Assembly (NCBI GenBank): GCA_965242565.1
Contig: OZ251457.1
Span: forward strand, 372,001-436,000
Length of the DNA: 64,000 nucleotides
From: CATQGW01 sp965242565
GTDB taxonomy: Bacteria; Chloroflexota; Dehalococcoidia; Bin125
Direction: 5' to 3'
Below the pieces are notes generated by a model, which had not been told where the DNA came from, did no database searches, and saw nothing but the letters and a program-made list of their open reading frames with translations. Each line of letters begins with the position of its first letter. The stretch's first letter is position 1. A program made the position numbers and the translations under genes. Positions 51,001-59,282 of this stretch are shown here, piece by piece.

Positions 51001-51858
51001 ACACTCTTGCAGTCCTCGTTCAGTGGAACGAGACTGGCGTCGTCGTTCGCCTCCGGTATCACGGCGATCTGCGTCTGGGACGGGACCCGCTGGCGCGCCT
51101 ACGAGCCCGAGGCGAGCGACGAGGACTTCACGGTTACGACCGGCGATGCCATCTGGTTGCTAACCGCGGACGAGTTGATCCGCGCACCCGTAACGGCTAA
51201 CGGCCAGCCGCAAATCCGATTGGACGTGAACGCGGCGGCGAGCGCGCCGCTGGCTTCGGGCGAGTACACGCTGGAAGTGCGCCAGGCCGCTCTGCCCTGG
51301 GCCTCGACTACTTTCCGGCTGGCCGGCGCGCCGGCCGCGATCACGGTGGACGGGCCCGATTCGACGCCGGCGCTGAACGAGCGTTTCACCCTGACCGCGA
51401 GTATCGTCGACGCCGACGGCGGCGCGGTGCCCAACGGCACCCCGGTCGAATGGAGCGCGGTCGCCGGCGGGAGCGCGACATTGGTGCGGGTGGGCGCGGA
51501 CCTGGTTACGACGGGCGGAGAAGCATCCTCGACCTGGCTGGCGGCCAGTCCGGGCGGGGCCTTCGTATCGGTCAAGGCGGGGACGCGGCAGCAGTTGCAC
51601 CCGCTGACGTTCGCCGCGCCGCAGGTCTCGTTGGTGGAGTCGATGAGCAACGGAGCGGGCCCGGGCTTCGGCATCTGGCTGGGGCGCGCGTCGGTCCGGG
51701 CCGCCGACCTGGTCGCCGGCGTGGAGGGCGTGGACGCGATTCACACGCTGCGCAGCCTGCCTTCTCGCTGGGTGACTTATGCGGTGGACGACGGGGTGCT
51801 GCGCTACGGCTCGGTCAATCACGAGATTCAGCCCGGCGACATCTACTGGGTGGAGTAG
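48001..51858 (+). CDS. large secreted propeller/Ig-like protein with poly-C tract
   Basis: This 1285-residue protein has an N-terminal signal peptide (cleavage probably after TNA, residue ~40). Residues ~70-600 have FG-GAP/integrin-like propeller repeats, such as RYGASVAISADGGTLAVGAP, MFGAYVALSADGSVLAVSAP and ERLALSPDGTTLAASDRHND. The second half has Ig-like beta domains, the last of invasin/Big_1 type (PALNERFTLTASIVDADGGA, then GTPVEWSAVAGGSATLV). The last ~75 residues form a separate small domain ending GDIYWVE. Residues 33-37 (TPPPP) are coded by a run of 14 C, so slippage would shift the frame inside the signal peptide. No membrane anchor or LPXTG is seen. It is probably a secreted or surface adhesion/binding protein. 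Confidence 0.82.
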   Translation: MLTILGLRGRSAARLGSLLALGALIALAAGILTPPPPTNAQQPGVPAGLELTLSLVDDSDNVVQAGSTITVRGQVRLEAGPEELSISAGALRLSADQSWETNDRARLGLSDQLLLASLEQGDEITANIVHPAAQAGNPLGNNEMLRVLAWDGDTIVGRAGPGNPGGGDDNTIYVFRASTGAQVGGLYANVAGPRSGSNLCAWPFPSGSCSTEGNRVWGWGRANDDNTGSAVAVWQEDADTAWLFVGSTYIGWYDGNYHYQKIGAVYIYEIDYSADPVAITQRREVRMPYVAEALSRGTWNGQGDDEMARYGASVAISADGGTLAVGAPYMHDVGAVYVYTRPAGGWGALNWGDAVRVSPVVIPPWGDAANERPFEPQSSTDGPGGSECDAYCRSVSSYVGDVDDRGTAGRAMFGAYVALSADGSVLAVSAPRKRFASDRTAGSGRFRGGNSLPSHGELLVFLEPAGGWSSVPNYKTGRTEIRQPDSAANFDETMHYQPGPNKRVNAPDWKFSFDWTDAQNHWLGERLALSPDGTTLAASDRHNDAVQIFQVSSPERWASGPTAPSAQITGIEDGGRWGGFDFNVDGARFALGDPTYSSADVSNQGRVLLFDRPGDGTWERATAAEAEALLPPTEPNDRRVNNERYGRSLAWQLNTGPRALAVGAGEVTNVVGGGANVGPGRLWTLATTLECPISERTDADGTTRTSVCTVDLGDTTVVIPKGTPEGPFTISGSVTLVYGTDADGQPLSVQRTADLELRIGTVQEVAHVRLDFANDDRGTPNDVTDDRPQPSALSLRGSSTVLRLQILNELEKASAAGSVASVIVTATAGTLSTEFGSGCATGGGAATCRLDASAVSASNADNIPITLTHPGREGTARISVLVIATDGSSHESEQREVVLAGAPRALGVSEPSVALLNIDTPDSGADKDDRDVVTLTVTATDRLGSPVRAADRSYSYRITGPDDKRVAASKIAVQWPIRGGDSCASTGATGADRPNVVSAGTLLQSSFSGTRLASSFASGITAICVWDGTRWRAYEPEASDEDFTVTTGDAIWLLTADELIRAPVTANGQPQIRLDVNAAASAPLASGEYTLEVRQAALPWASTTFRLAGAPAAITVDGPDSTPALNERFTLTASIVDADGGAVPNGTPVEWSAVAGGSATLVRVGADLVTTGGEASSTWLAASPGGAFVSVKAGTRQQLHPLTFAAPQVSLVESMSNGAGPGFGIWLGRASVRAADLVAGVEGVDAIHTLRSLPSRWVTYAVDDGVLRYGSVNHEIQPGDIYWVE
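48098..48111 (+). repeat. homopolymer of 14 C inside the signal-peptide coding region
   Basis: Fourteen consecutive C lie within codons 33-37 of the large secreted protein. At this length the gene is in frame; a change by one or two bases would end translation early. This is a classical position and form for slipped-strand phase variation. Confidence 0.85.
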
Positions 51859-51930
51859 GCGCGCGGGGCGCCCATCCGGGCGCCCCGCGCGGCCTCCCGC
51901 GCCCGTACGCACCTCCCCATCCCCAGGATC

Positions 51931-52080
51931 CGTCGCCCCAGACTTGATCTGGGGCCCATACCCAACCCCGTTTGCAGCGCCAAGCGTCGGAATGCCCTGC
52001 CAACGCCGTTCGCAGGCCGCTCGGGACTCCGTCCCGCGCACAACCGCCGTTTGGGCCCCAGATCAAGTCTGGGGCGACGG
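51931..52080. repeat. ~150-bp element bounded by inverted R2 units
   Basis: GCCCCAGACTTGATCTGGGG at the left end and its reverse complement at the right end (52052-52080) enclose about 95 bases related to the cores at 47587-47679 and 59126-59222, in the opposite orientation. The rest of the 356-base spacer 51859-52214 holds an R3 unit and no gene. Confidence 0.75.
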
Positions 52081-52131
52081 ATGGGGGGAGGCGGGAACGA
52101 CGGCGGAGGTGGATGCAACGATGGGCTGCTC

Positions 52132-52190
52132 ACGTCGAGATACCCCCGTTCGAGCCGGGGGCAGGCTCCGCGGCAAGCGCGGGTGTGGCG
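52132..52190. repeat. R3 repeat
   Basis: This copy has CACGTCGAGATACCCCCG, then a CGGGGG arm, GCAGGCTCCGCGGCAAGCGC and GGGTGTGGCG. It matches the layout of the copy at 34766-34823. Confidence 0.6.
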
Positions 52191-52214
52191 GGGGAGGCGG
52201 CGGGCGGCGCGGGG

Positions 52215-53390
52215 TTAGAGGGCGTCGTAGAGGAGGTCGATGAGGCGGCGGACATGGCGGTGCTGCCAGCCGGCGCGGCCGCGGTTCATGACGTAGCCGA
52301 AGCCGAGGGCGGCCTTGCGATCGGCGAAGCCGAGCGAGCCGCCGCCGCCGAAATGGCCGAAGGTTTCGGGGTTGGGGCCGAGCGGGCGCTCGCGCATCGC
52401 CAGTTGGAAGCCGCTGCCGAAGCGGGTGGCGCGGCCCAGCACGCGATCGAGGCCGTAGACCTGCTCGGCCGAAGCGGCGGCGATGGTGGGCGGCGCAAGG
52501 AGCTGCGCTCCTCCGACCGCGCCGTCGGTCGCCAGCGCGCCGTAGAGCCGCGCGAGCGCGCGGGCGTTGCCGTGGCCGTTGGTGGAGGGGAACTCGGCGG
52601 CGCGGTACTCGCGGCTGTTCTGGCTGCCGGGGCCCCGCTCAACCATTGGCGGGTTGCGGTTGGCGAGCAGTTGCAGCGGGTTGGGCGGCGAGCGCACAAG
52701 GTCGGGCGGCTGCTGCATCGGCAGCATGTCGGCGGTGCGGGCGTCGTCCGCGGCGTTCGTGCCGAAGTGGAAGTCGATGCCCAGCGGCTCGCCGATTTCC
52801 TGTTGGAGGAACGCGCCGATCCGCGTCCCGGTCGCGCGGCGGATCAGCTCACCGATCAGGAAGCCCTGGGTGTTGGAGTGATAGCCGTGCGCCGTACCCG
52901 GCGGCCACCAGGGTTGCTGCGCTGCGAGCGCGTCGCACATGATGTCCCAGCGCAGCTGCGAACCGCGCGGCAGGGGGCGACGGATGGCGGGCAGCCCGGC
53001 CTGGTGGGTGAGCAGCCAGCGGATGCGCACATCCTCTTTACCCGCCTGCGCGAACTCGGGCCACCATTCGGCGACGCGCCCGTCAATATCGAGCGCGCCG
53101 CGTTCCACCAGACGCCAGACGAGGCTCGCGGCGACCGCCTTGCCGACCGAGTAGCAGCAAACGAGCGTGTTTTGCGCCCACGGCGTGCTGTGCGCGGCGT
53201 CGGTCCAGCCGCCCCAGAGGTCGAGCACGGGCTCGCCGCGCAGCGTGACCGCGAGCGCTGCGCCGGTCTCGCTGCCGGCGGCGAAGTTCTCCCGGAAGGC
53301 GTCGCGGACGGCGGCGAAGCGGGGGTCGCACTCGCCCTGCACGGGGGCGTCGGCGGGCGAGGGGAGATCCCGGCGCTGCGGCGAGGTCAC
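52215..53390 (-). CDS. serine beta-lactamase-fold hydrolase/esterase
   Basis: This 391-residue member of the beta-lactamase (class C-like)/EstB esterase family has the catalytic S-x-x-K as SVGK in CCYSVGKAVAASLVW. Y-x-N is YHSN in HGYHSNTQGFLIGEL, and the third motif is HFGGGGSLGF. WGGWTDAAHSTPW near the N-terminus is typical of the cytoplasmic esterase-like branch. No signal peptide is present. The likely substrates are esters or lactones rather than antibiotics. The start is GTG at 53390, overlapping the prmC stop as GTGA, so it is translated with prfA-prmC. Confidence 0.85.
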   Translation of the reverse strand: MTSPQRRDLPSPADAPVQGECDPRFAAVRDAFRENFAAGSETGAALAVTLRGEPVLDLWGGWTDAAHSTPWAQNTLVCCYSVGKAVAASLVWRLVERGALDIDGRVAEWWPEFAQAGKEDVRIRWLLTHQAGLPAIRRPLPRGSQLRWDIMCDALAAQQPWWPPGTAHGYHSNTQGFLIGELIRRATGTRIGAFLQQEIGEPLGIDFHFGTNAADDARTADMLPMQQPPDLVRSPPNPLQLLANRNPPMVERGPGSQNSREYRAAEFPSTNGHGNARALARLYGALATDGAVGGAQLLAPPTIAAASAEQVYGLDRVLGRATRFGSGFQLAMRERPLGPNPETFGHFGGGGSLGFADRKAALGFGYVMNRGRAGWQHRHVRRLIDLLYDAL

Positions 53391-54259
53391 GCGACGATGC
53401 TCAGGGCGCGGGGGCGCTCGGAGAAGTCGTTGAGCACGCGCACGGTCGCGTCGGGCAGCAGTTGGGCGGCGCTGGAGGCGAGTACGTCCTCCTGGCCCGG
53501 GTCGAGCTCGAGCACCGCGATGCCGTTGGGCGCGAGGCGCGGGCGCAACTGGGTGAGTAGCCGCAGCTGCAGCGCGGCGCCGTTGCGCCCCGGCGTGAGC
53601 GCCTGACGCGGCTCGTGCTGCGCGACCTCCGGCTCGAGTTGTGGCAGCCGCTCCTCCGGGATGTAAGGGAGGTTGGCGACGATGCAGTGAAACGGCCCTT
53701 GCAGCGGCGTGAGCAGGTCGCCCTGCACGAAGTCGGCGCTGGCGCGGCGCAGCAGCCGCGCGGCGTTTTCGCGCGCGACGCTCAGCGCGGCGGCGGAGAT
53801 ATCGGTGGCGACCAGCCGCGCACCGCGGCGGTGGTGGGCGATCGCGATTCCCACCGCGCCGGAGCCCGCGCCGACATCGGCGATCCGCGCGCCGCGCACC
53901 CGCGCCTTGCGCAGGTGATCGAGCGCGGTGTCGACCAGCAGTTCGGTCTCGGGGCGGGGGATCAGCACGTCGGGCGTGACGCGGAATTCGAGCCGATAGA
54001 ACTCGCGCGAGCCGGTGATGTAGGCCAGCGGGCGGCGCTCGATCCGCTCTTCAAGCAGCTCGAAGAAGCGGTCGAAATCCCGCTTCGTCATCGGGTCGGT
54101 CAGCGTCGCGTAAAACTGCGCGCGGTTGCGGCTGGTGGCGTGGCGGAGCAGGACCTCGGCCTCGAAGCGGGCGTCGCCGATGCCGGCCTTCTCGAGCAGC
54201 TGGGTGGCGGACATCCAGACATCGCGCAGGTTGACGATCTCGTCGCCGCCGCCGCTCAC
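53387..54259 (-). CDS. prmC: peptide chain release factor N5-glutamine methyltransferase
   Basis: This enzyme methylates the GGQ glutamine of release factors. The 290-residue protein has an N-terminal helical domain (SATQLLEKAGIGDARFEAEV) and the PLAYITGSREFY and LIPRPETELLVD segments. SAM motif I is ADVGAGSGAVGIAIA, and the active-site motif is ANLPYIPEE (NLPY, where many have NPPY). The start is GTG at 54259, overlapping the prfA stop as GTGA. Its direct coupling to prfA matches its substrate. Confidence 0.92.
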   Translation of the reverse strand: MSGGGDEIVNLRDVWMSATQLLEKAGIGDARFEAEVLLRHATSRNRAQFYATLTDPMTKRDFDRFFELLEERIERRPLAYITGSREFYRLEFRVTPDVLIPRPETELLVDTALDHLRKARVRGARIADVGAGSGAVGIAIAHHRRGARLVATDISAAALSVARENAARLLRRASADFVQGDLLTPLQGPFHCIVANLPYIPEERLPQLEPEVAQHEPRQALTPGRNGAALQLRLLTQLRPRLAPNGIAVLELDPGQEDVLASSAAQLLPDATVRVLNDFSERPRALSIVA

Positions 54260-55326
54260 GCGCCGGCCTCCGCCAGCAGCCGCGCCTCTTCGGCCACCGC
54301 CGCCGCGTCGATCATCGGGTCGAGGTTGCCGTCGAGCAGGCCGCTGAGGTCGTGGCGGGTCAGCCCGATGCGGTGGTCGGTGACGCGGTTTTCGGGGAAG
54401 TTGTAGGTGCGGATTTTCTCGGCGCGCTCGCCGCTGCCGACCTGCGCGCGGCGGGCGTCGGCGCGTTCGGCCCGGCGGGCCTGCTCCTGCATCTCGTAGA
54501 GCCGCGCGCGCAGCACCGAGCGCGCCTTGATTTTGTTCTTCAGCTGCGAGCGCTCGTCGGTGCAGGTCACCACGATGCCGCTCGGCTCGTGCGTCAGCCG
54601 CACGCCGGTCTGCACCTTGTTCACGTTCTGCCCGCCCGCGCCGCCGGAGTGAAAGAGATCGAGGCGGATATCGGCCTCGTCCAGTTCCACGTCGAACTCC
54701 TCGGCCTGGGGCAGCACGGCGACGGAGGCGGTGGAAGTGTGGATGCGCCCCTGCGCCTCGGTTTCGGGCACGCGCTGCACGCGATGGACGCCGCGCTCGT
54801 ACTTGAGCCGCGAGAACGCGCCGTCGCCGTCGATCTCGCAGATCACTTCTTTGACGCCGCCGGCCGCGTTCTCGCTGAGGCTGAGCACGTCGGTCTTCCA
54901 TTTCTGGGTTTCGGCGTAGCGCACGTAGGCGCGCAGCAGGTCGCCGGCCCAGAGCCCGGCTTCGTCGCCGCCGACGCCGGCGCGGATTTCGACGATCACG
55001 CTGCGCTCGTCGTTGGGGTCGCGCGGCAGGAGGGCACGGCGGGCTTCCTGCTCGAGCTGCGTGATCCGCTCGGCCAGCTCGTCGAGCTCCGCCTGCGCCA
55101 GCTCGCGCAGCTCGGCATCGTCGGTATCGTTCAGCACTTCGCGGGCCTGCGCAAGGCCGCCGCTGGCCTGCTCCCAGTCGTCGAGCAGCTGCACGACGGG
55201 CTGGAGCGAGGCGTGCTCCCGCGCCAGCGTCTGGAGCCGCGCCGGATCGGTGCTCACGGCGGGGTCGGCCAGCTCGCGCTCGATCGCGTCGCGCCGTTCG
55301 CGCACGGCCTGGAGTTTCTCCCACAT
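54256..55326 (-). CDS. prfA: peptide chain release factor 1
   Basis: This factor recognises UAA/UAG stop codons and releases the peptide. The 356-residue protein has an N-terminal coiled coil and the VEIRAGVGGDEAGLWAGD segment. Codon recognition lies in VQRVPETEAQGRIHTSTASV, where the tripeptide is PET (PxT type of RF1), and the catalytic loop is HSGGAGGQNVNKV (GGQ). It overlaps prmC by 4 bases. hisS lies 39 bases upstream on the same strand, so they may share a transcript. Confidence 0.95.
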   Translation of the reverse strand: MWEKLQAVRERRDAIERELADPAVSTDPARLQTLAREHASLQPVVQLLDDWEQASGGLAQAREVLNDTDDAELRELAQAELDELAERITQLEQEARRALLPRDPNDERSVIVEIRAGVGGDEAGLWAGDLLRAYVRYAETQKWKTDVLSLSENAAGGVKEVICEIDGDGAFSRLKYERGVHRVQRVPETEAQGRIHTSTASVAVLPQAEEFDVELDEADIRLDLFHSGGAGGQNVNKVQTGVRLTHEPSGIVVTCTDERSQLKNKIKARSVLRARLYEMQEQARRAERADARRAQVGSGERAEKIRTYNFPENRVTDHRIGLTRHDLSGLLDGNLDPMIDAAAVAEEARLLAEAGA

Positions 55327-55365
55327 GATGCGCGGCTCCGCGATCGTTCGGTCTCTTCGGGCGGC

Positions 55366-56652
55366 TCAGTCGCGCTCAGTATATGGAGCGCCGCCGCCGG
55401 CCTCTGTGATTTCGGCTACGACGGCGTCGAGCGGCAGGTCGCGCTGTTCCCCGCTGCTCATCTCGCGCAGGGTGACGGCGCCCGCGGCGAGGTCGCGCTC
55501 GCCGACGATGATCGCCCAGCGGCAGCCGGCGCGCCCGGCGTGCCGCAGTTGCGCCTTGAGCGAGCGCCCGCCGAAGGCCAGCGTCGCCGACACGCCAGCC
55601 CGCCGCAGCCGCCCCGCCAGCCCGCCGGCCGCGGCTGCCGCGCCCGCGCCGAGCGTCGCGATCAGCACTTCCGGCTGTTCCTCGCCGTCCTCCGCCAACC
55701 CCTGCTCGCGCAGCTGGAGGGCGAAGCGATCGATGCCCATCCCGAAGCCGATGCCCGGCGTCGGCGGCCCGCCGATCTGCTCGATCAGCCCGTCGTAGCG
55801 CCCGCCGGCCAGCAGCGTGGTCTGCGATCCCTCCGCCGCGCCCGGCACCAGCTCGAAGACGGTGTGCGTGTAGTAGTCCAGCCCACGCACCAGGCTGGGG
55901 CGCTCCTCGTAGCGGATGCCGAGTGCGTCCAGCTGCGCCTTGACCGCCGCGTAGTAAGCGGCGGACTCGTCGCTGAGGTGATCCGTGATCAGCGGCGCGC
56001 CCTGCTGGTAGGGGCGCGTCCGCTCGTCCTTGCTGTCGAGCAGCCGCATCGGTGCGCGCTGGAAGCGGGCGCGGTCGTCGGGCGCGATGCGATCCAGATG
56101 CGGCTCGAAGTGCGCTTTCAGCTTGGGCACGTAGGCGCGGCGATCCTCGAGATCACCGATGCTGTTGATCAACAGCGTCAGATCGCCCAGCCCCAACCGC
56201 TCCGCGATTCGCCAGCCGAGATCGATCACCTCCGCGTCGAGCGCCGCGTCGCGCACGCCCAGCGCCTCGACGCCGAACTGCGTGTGCTGGCGGAAGCGGC
56301 CCGCCTGCGGGCGCTCGTAGCGGAACATCGGCGCGACGTAGGCCAGCTTGACCGGCTGCGGCAGATTGGCCATCCCGTGCTGGAGGTAGGCGCGGCAGAC
56401 CGAGGCCGTGCCCTCCGGGCGCAGCGCCAGACGGTCGCCGCCGCGATCCTCGAAGACGTACATCTCCTTCTCGACGATGTCCGTCGCCTCGCCCACGCCG
56501 CGCGAGTAGAGCTCGGCGCTCTCAAACGTGGGCGGCTCGATGAAGCCGTAGCCGCAGAGCCGCGCCTGCTCGCGCGCTGCGGCGACGATTCGGTCGCGCA
56601 CGCGATGCTCGGCGGGTAGCAGGTCGCGCGTGCCGCGCGGCGCCTGGAACAT
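55366..56652 (-). CDS. hisS: histidyl-tRNA synthetase
   Basis: This class II synthetase is 428 residues. It starts FQAPRGTRDLLP. Motif 2 is APMFRYERPQAGRFRQHTQF, the histidine loops are RPEGTASVCR and LVRGLDYYTHTVFE, and motif 3 is GIGFGMGIDRF. A C-terminal anticodon-binding domain follows. The frame extends to 56706, but the ATG at 56652 follows AGGACGAAA and begins the normal N-terminus. A minus-strand TACGAT (56705-56710) is a plausible -10 box. It is divergent from the RelA/SpoT gene. Confidence 0.94.
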   Translation of the reverse strand: MFQAPRGTRDLLPAEHRVRDRIVAAAREQARLCGYGFIEPPTFESAELYSRGVGEATDIVEKEMYVFEDRGGDRLALRPEGTASVCRAYLQHGMANLPQPVKLAYVAPMFRYERPQAGRFRQHTQFGVEALGVRDAALDAEVIDLGWRIAERLGLGDLTLLINSIGDLEDRRAYVPKLKAHFEPHLDRIAPDDRARFQRAPMRLLDSKDERTRPYQQGAPLITDHLSDESAAYYAAVKAQLDALGIRYEERPSLVRGLDYYTHTVFELVPGAAEGSQTTLLAGGRYDGLIEQIGGPPTPGIGFGMGIDRFALQLREQGLAEDGEEQPEVLIATLGAGAAAAAGGLAGRLRRAGVSATLAFGGRSLKAQLRHAGRAGCRWAIIVGERDLAAGAVTLREMSSGEQRDLPLDAVVAEITEAGGGAPYTERD

Positions 56653-56761
56653 GGTTTCGTCCTGTCGAGCCGGTCGAATTGCCGGAGCGTCGATCGTGCA
56701 GCCCATCGTACAGCCGCCGCGCGTCCGCGCTGCGCGGGCTGTACCGAGTCGGTGGCGGCTC

Positions 56762-56767
56762 TAAGAT
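56762..56767 (+). promoter_or_regulatory. candidate -10 box of the RelA/SpoT gene
   Basis: TAAGAT lies 7 bases before the ATG at 56775, predicting a leaderless or nearly leaderless message. The alternative ATG at 56766 falls inside this box and is therefore unlikely. Confidence 0.45.
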
Positions 56768-56774
56768 GAAACGT

Positions 56775-58976
56775 ATGACGACGCTCGCCCCCGACGCCGA
56801 CCGCACGCTGTATCCCACGCTCGAGGACCTCAACGGCGTGCTGGAGCGCTACCTCTCGCCCGACGAACGGGCCCAGGTGGAGCGCGCCTACCAGTTCGCG
56901 GAGACGGCGCACAACGGGCACACGCGCCGCAGCGGGCATCCCTACATCTCCCATCCGCTGGCCGCGGCGATCGTCTGCGCCGAGCTGCAGCTCGACGTGC
57001 CCGCCGTGCAAGCCGCGCTGCTGCACGACGTGATGGAGGACTGCGGCGTGACCCGCTCGGAGCTGGTCGATGTCTTCGGCGTCGACGTGGCCAAGCTGGT
57101 CGACGGCGCGACCAAGCTCAGCGCGCTGCACTTGCCGGACATCGAGAGCCCCGCCGTGAACGAGGACGCGCAGGCCGAGAACCTGCGCAAGATGTTCATC
57201 GCCATGGCCGACGATGTGCGCGTCGTGATCGTCAAGCTCGCCGACCGCTTGCACAACATGCGCACGCTCTGGGCGCTGCCGGAAGAGAAGCGGCGGCGCA
57301 TCTCGCGCGAGACGATGGAAATCTACGCTCCGCTCGCCGCGCGGCTGGGCATCTGGCAGATCCGCGCGCAGCTCGAGGACCTGTCGTTCAAATATCTCGA
57401 ACCGCACGCCTACGAGCGGGCTTCGAGCCTGGTTGCGGCGCGCCGCTCTACCCGCGAGCGCTACCTCGGACAGCTGCGCGGCCAGCTGGAGAACGCGCTC
57501 GAAGCGGCCGGGTTGCGCGCCGAAGTGCGCGGGCGCGTCAAGCACCTGTACTCGATTCACCAGAAGATGCGGAAGTACTCGGCCCAGGGCAAATCGTTCA
57601 GCGACATCTACGACCTGCTGGCGCTGCGCGTGCTGACCGAGTCGACCGCCGACTGCTACGCGGTGCTCGGCGTCGTACACGGGATGTGGCGGCCAATCTC
57701 CGGCGAGTTCGACGACTACATCGCTAGCCCCCGCCCCAGCGGCTACCGCTCGCTGCATACCACCGCCTACTGGTCCTCCACTCACCCGGTGGAGGTGCAG
57801 ATCCGCACCCATCAGATGGACTACGACGCGGAGTACGGCGTGGCCGTCCACTGGCTTTACAAGGAGGGGCGCAACACGGACCCAGACGACCGCGAGCGGC
57901 TCTCGTGGCTGCGCCAGCTGGCCGACTGGCAGGGCGAGCTGCCCGGCTCTGACGATTTCCTGGAAACGCTGCGCAGCGACATTTTTCAGGATCAGGTGTT
58001 CGTCCACACGCCGGCCGGCGAGATCATCGCGCTGCGGCGCGGGGCGACGCCGCTGGATTTCGCCTTCCGCATTCATACCGATGTCGGCTATTCCTGCGTG
58101 GGCGCGAAGGTCAACGGGCGGCTGGTGCAGTTGACCACGCCGCTGGACAACGGCGATCTGGTGGAGATCGTCACCAGCCGCACGGCGCGTGGACCGTCGC
58201 GCGACTGGCTCAACCCGGCGCTGGGTTACGTAACAACGCAGCATGCGCGGACCAAAATCCGCCAGTGGTTCCGCCGCCAGCAGCGCAGCGAGAACATCGC
58301 CCGCGGCCGCGAAGAACTCGAGCGCGAGCTGCGCCGCCTCAGCCTGCGCCTGCCGAGAGTGGAGGATGAGGTCGTCGCCGTCACGGGCGCGAAGACGCTC
58401 GACGATGCGCTGGCGCTGATCGGCGCGGGCGATCCCACCGCGCATCAGGTAGCGCTGCGGGTAGCGACGCCCGATGAGCAGCGGGCACCGAAGCCGGCTC
58501 CCTCGCCCTCGCCCGACGCGCAGGCGGGAGAGGACCTGGCGGAGGCCGTGCGCGTGCTCGGCGCGCCCAATGTGCTGACCCGGATCGCCGCCTGCTGCGC
58601 ACCGCGCCGCGGCGACCCGATTCGCGGCTACGTGACCCGCAGCCGCGGCGTCAGCGTGCATCGCGGCGACTGCCACAACATCCTCAACATCGCCGAACCC
58701 AACCGGCTGCTCGATGTGCAGTGGACGCGCGGCGGCGGCCACTACGTCGCCCGCCTGCGCGTCGACGGTTGGGATCGCGTCGGCTTCGCCCGCGATGTCG
58801 CCACGGTCTGCGCCGACGAGGACGTGAACATGGTCTCGCTGGTGACCAGCGAGCCGAGCGGCGGGCAGGTCAGCATCAGCTTCAGCGTCGAAGCGGCGGA
58901 TGTCGCGCAACTCCAACGCCTAATCCACAAGCTCGACGACATCCGCGGCGTCCTCACCGTAGACCGCGAAGCCTGA
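56775..58976 (+). CDS. RelA/SpoT-type (p)ppGpp synthetase/hydrolase
   Basis: This 733-residue long alarmone enzyme has all four domains. The HD hydrolase domain is intact (ISHPLAAAIV, HDVMED at 84-89, VKLADRLHNMRTL). In the synthetase domain the substrate motif reads EFDD (311-314), followed by YIASPRPSGYRSLHT. The TGS domain (DQVFVHTPAGEIIAL) follows, then a Pro/Ala linker, a conserved cysteine region (ITRIAACCAPRRGDPIRGY-like) and the ACT domain. EXDD is the motif of RelA-type synthetases, whereas bifunctional Rel enzymes usually have RXKD, so the combination with an intact HD is uncommon. It is divergent from hisS. Confidence 0.93.
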   Translation: MTTLAPDADRTLYPTLEDLNGVLERYLSPDERAQVERAYQFAETAHNGHTRRSGHPYISHPLAAAIVCAELQLDVPAVQAALLHDVMEDCGVTRSELVDVFGVDVAKLVDGATKLSALHLPDIESPAVNEDAQAENLRKMFIAMADDVRVVIVKLADRLHNMRTLWALPEEKRRRISRETMEIYAPLAARLGIWQIRAQLEDLSFKYLEPHAYERASSLVAARRSTRERYLGQLRGQLENALEAAGLRAEVRGRVKHLYSIHQKMRKYSAQGKSFSDIYDLLALRVLTESTADCYAVLGVVHGMWRPISGEFDDYIASPRPSGYRSLHTTAYWSSTHPVEVQIRTHQMDYDAEYGVAVHWLYKEGRNTDPDDRERLSWLRQLADWQGELPGSDDFLETLRSDIFQDQVFVHTPAGEIIALRRGATPLDFAFRIHTDVGYSCVGAKVNGRLVQLTTPLDNGDLVEIVTSRTARGPSRDWLNPALGYVTTQHARTKIRQWFRRQQRSENIARGREELERELRRLSLRLPRVEDEVVAVTGAKTLDDALALIGAGDPTAHQVALRVATPDEQRAPKPAPSPSPDAQAGEDLAEAVRVLGAPNVLTRIAACCAPRRGDPIRGYVTRSRGVSVHRGDCHNILNIAEPNRLLDVQWTRGGGHYVARLRVDGWDRVGFARDVATVCADEDVNMVSLVTSEPSGGQVSISFSVEAADVAQLQRLIHKLDDIRGVLTVDREA

Positions 58977-59016
58977 CCCCCACACTCGCCCCCGCGCCTG
59001 TCCCGCCCCCAGTTCC

Positions 59017-59252
59017 TGTCATACCCGCGCTTGCCGCGGGTATCTCGACGAGCACAGCCCCCAACCCTCGCCCCGCTCCCGCCATACCCGCCCCCTCCGT
59101 CGCCCCAGACTTGATCTGGGGCCCATACGGCGGTCGTCGGCGAGACCAAGCCCCGGAGTCTCCGCGTACGCTCGTTGGGCGGATCGCTCGGGACTCCGGC
59201 GCTGCGCACAATGTTGGGTTTAGGCCCCAGATCAAGTCTGGGGCGGCGAAAG
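59017..59252. repeat. R3 unit and ~150-bp inverted-R2 element
   Basis: The 306-base spacer 58977-59282 between the convergent RelA/SpoT and aminotransferase genes has no gene. An inverted R3 hairpin (59017-59050) is followed by an R2 unit (59098-59125). About 97 bases later there is an inverted R2 (59223-59250). It is the third copy of the element also seen at 47561-47705 and 51931-52080. Confidence 0.75.
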
Positions 59253-59282
59253 TGGCCGCTCGGGGGCGATTTTAGGCAGCCG

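Noticed and set aside
48001..51858. Idea that the large secreted protein is a broken gene because of the poly-C run
   Set aside because: The frame is open through the run and to the end, and the signal peptide reads normally, so the present state is intact.
53387..54259. Suspected active-site loss in prmC (NLPY instead of NPPY)
   Set aside because: Asn and Tyr, the key residues, are kept, and the Leu variant occurs in many family members.
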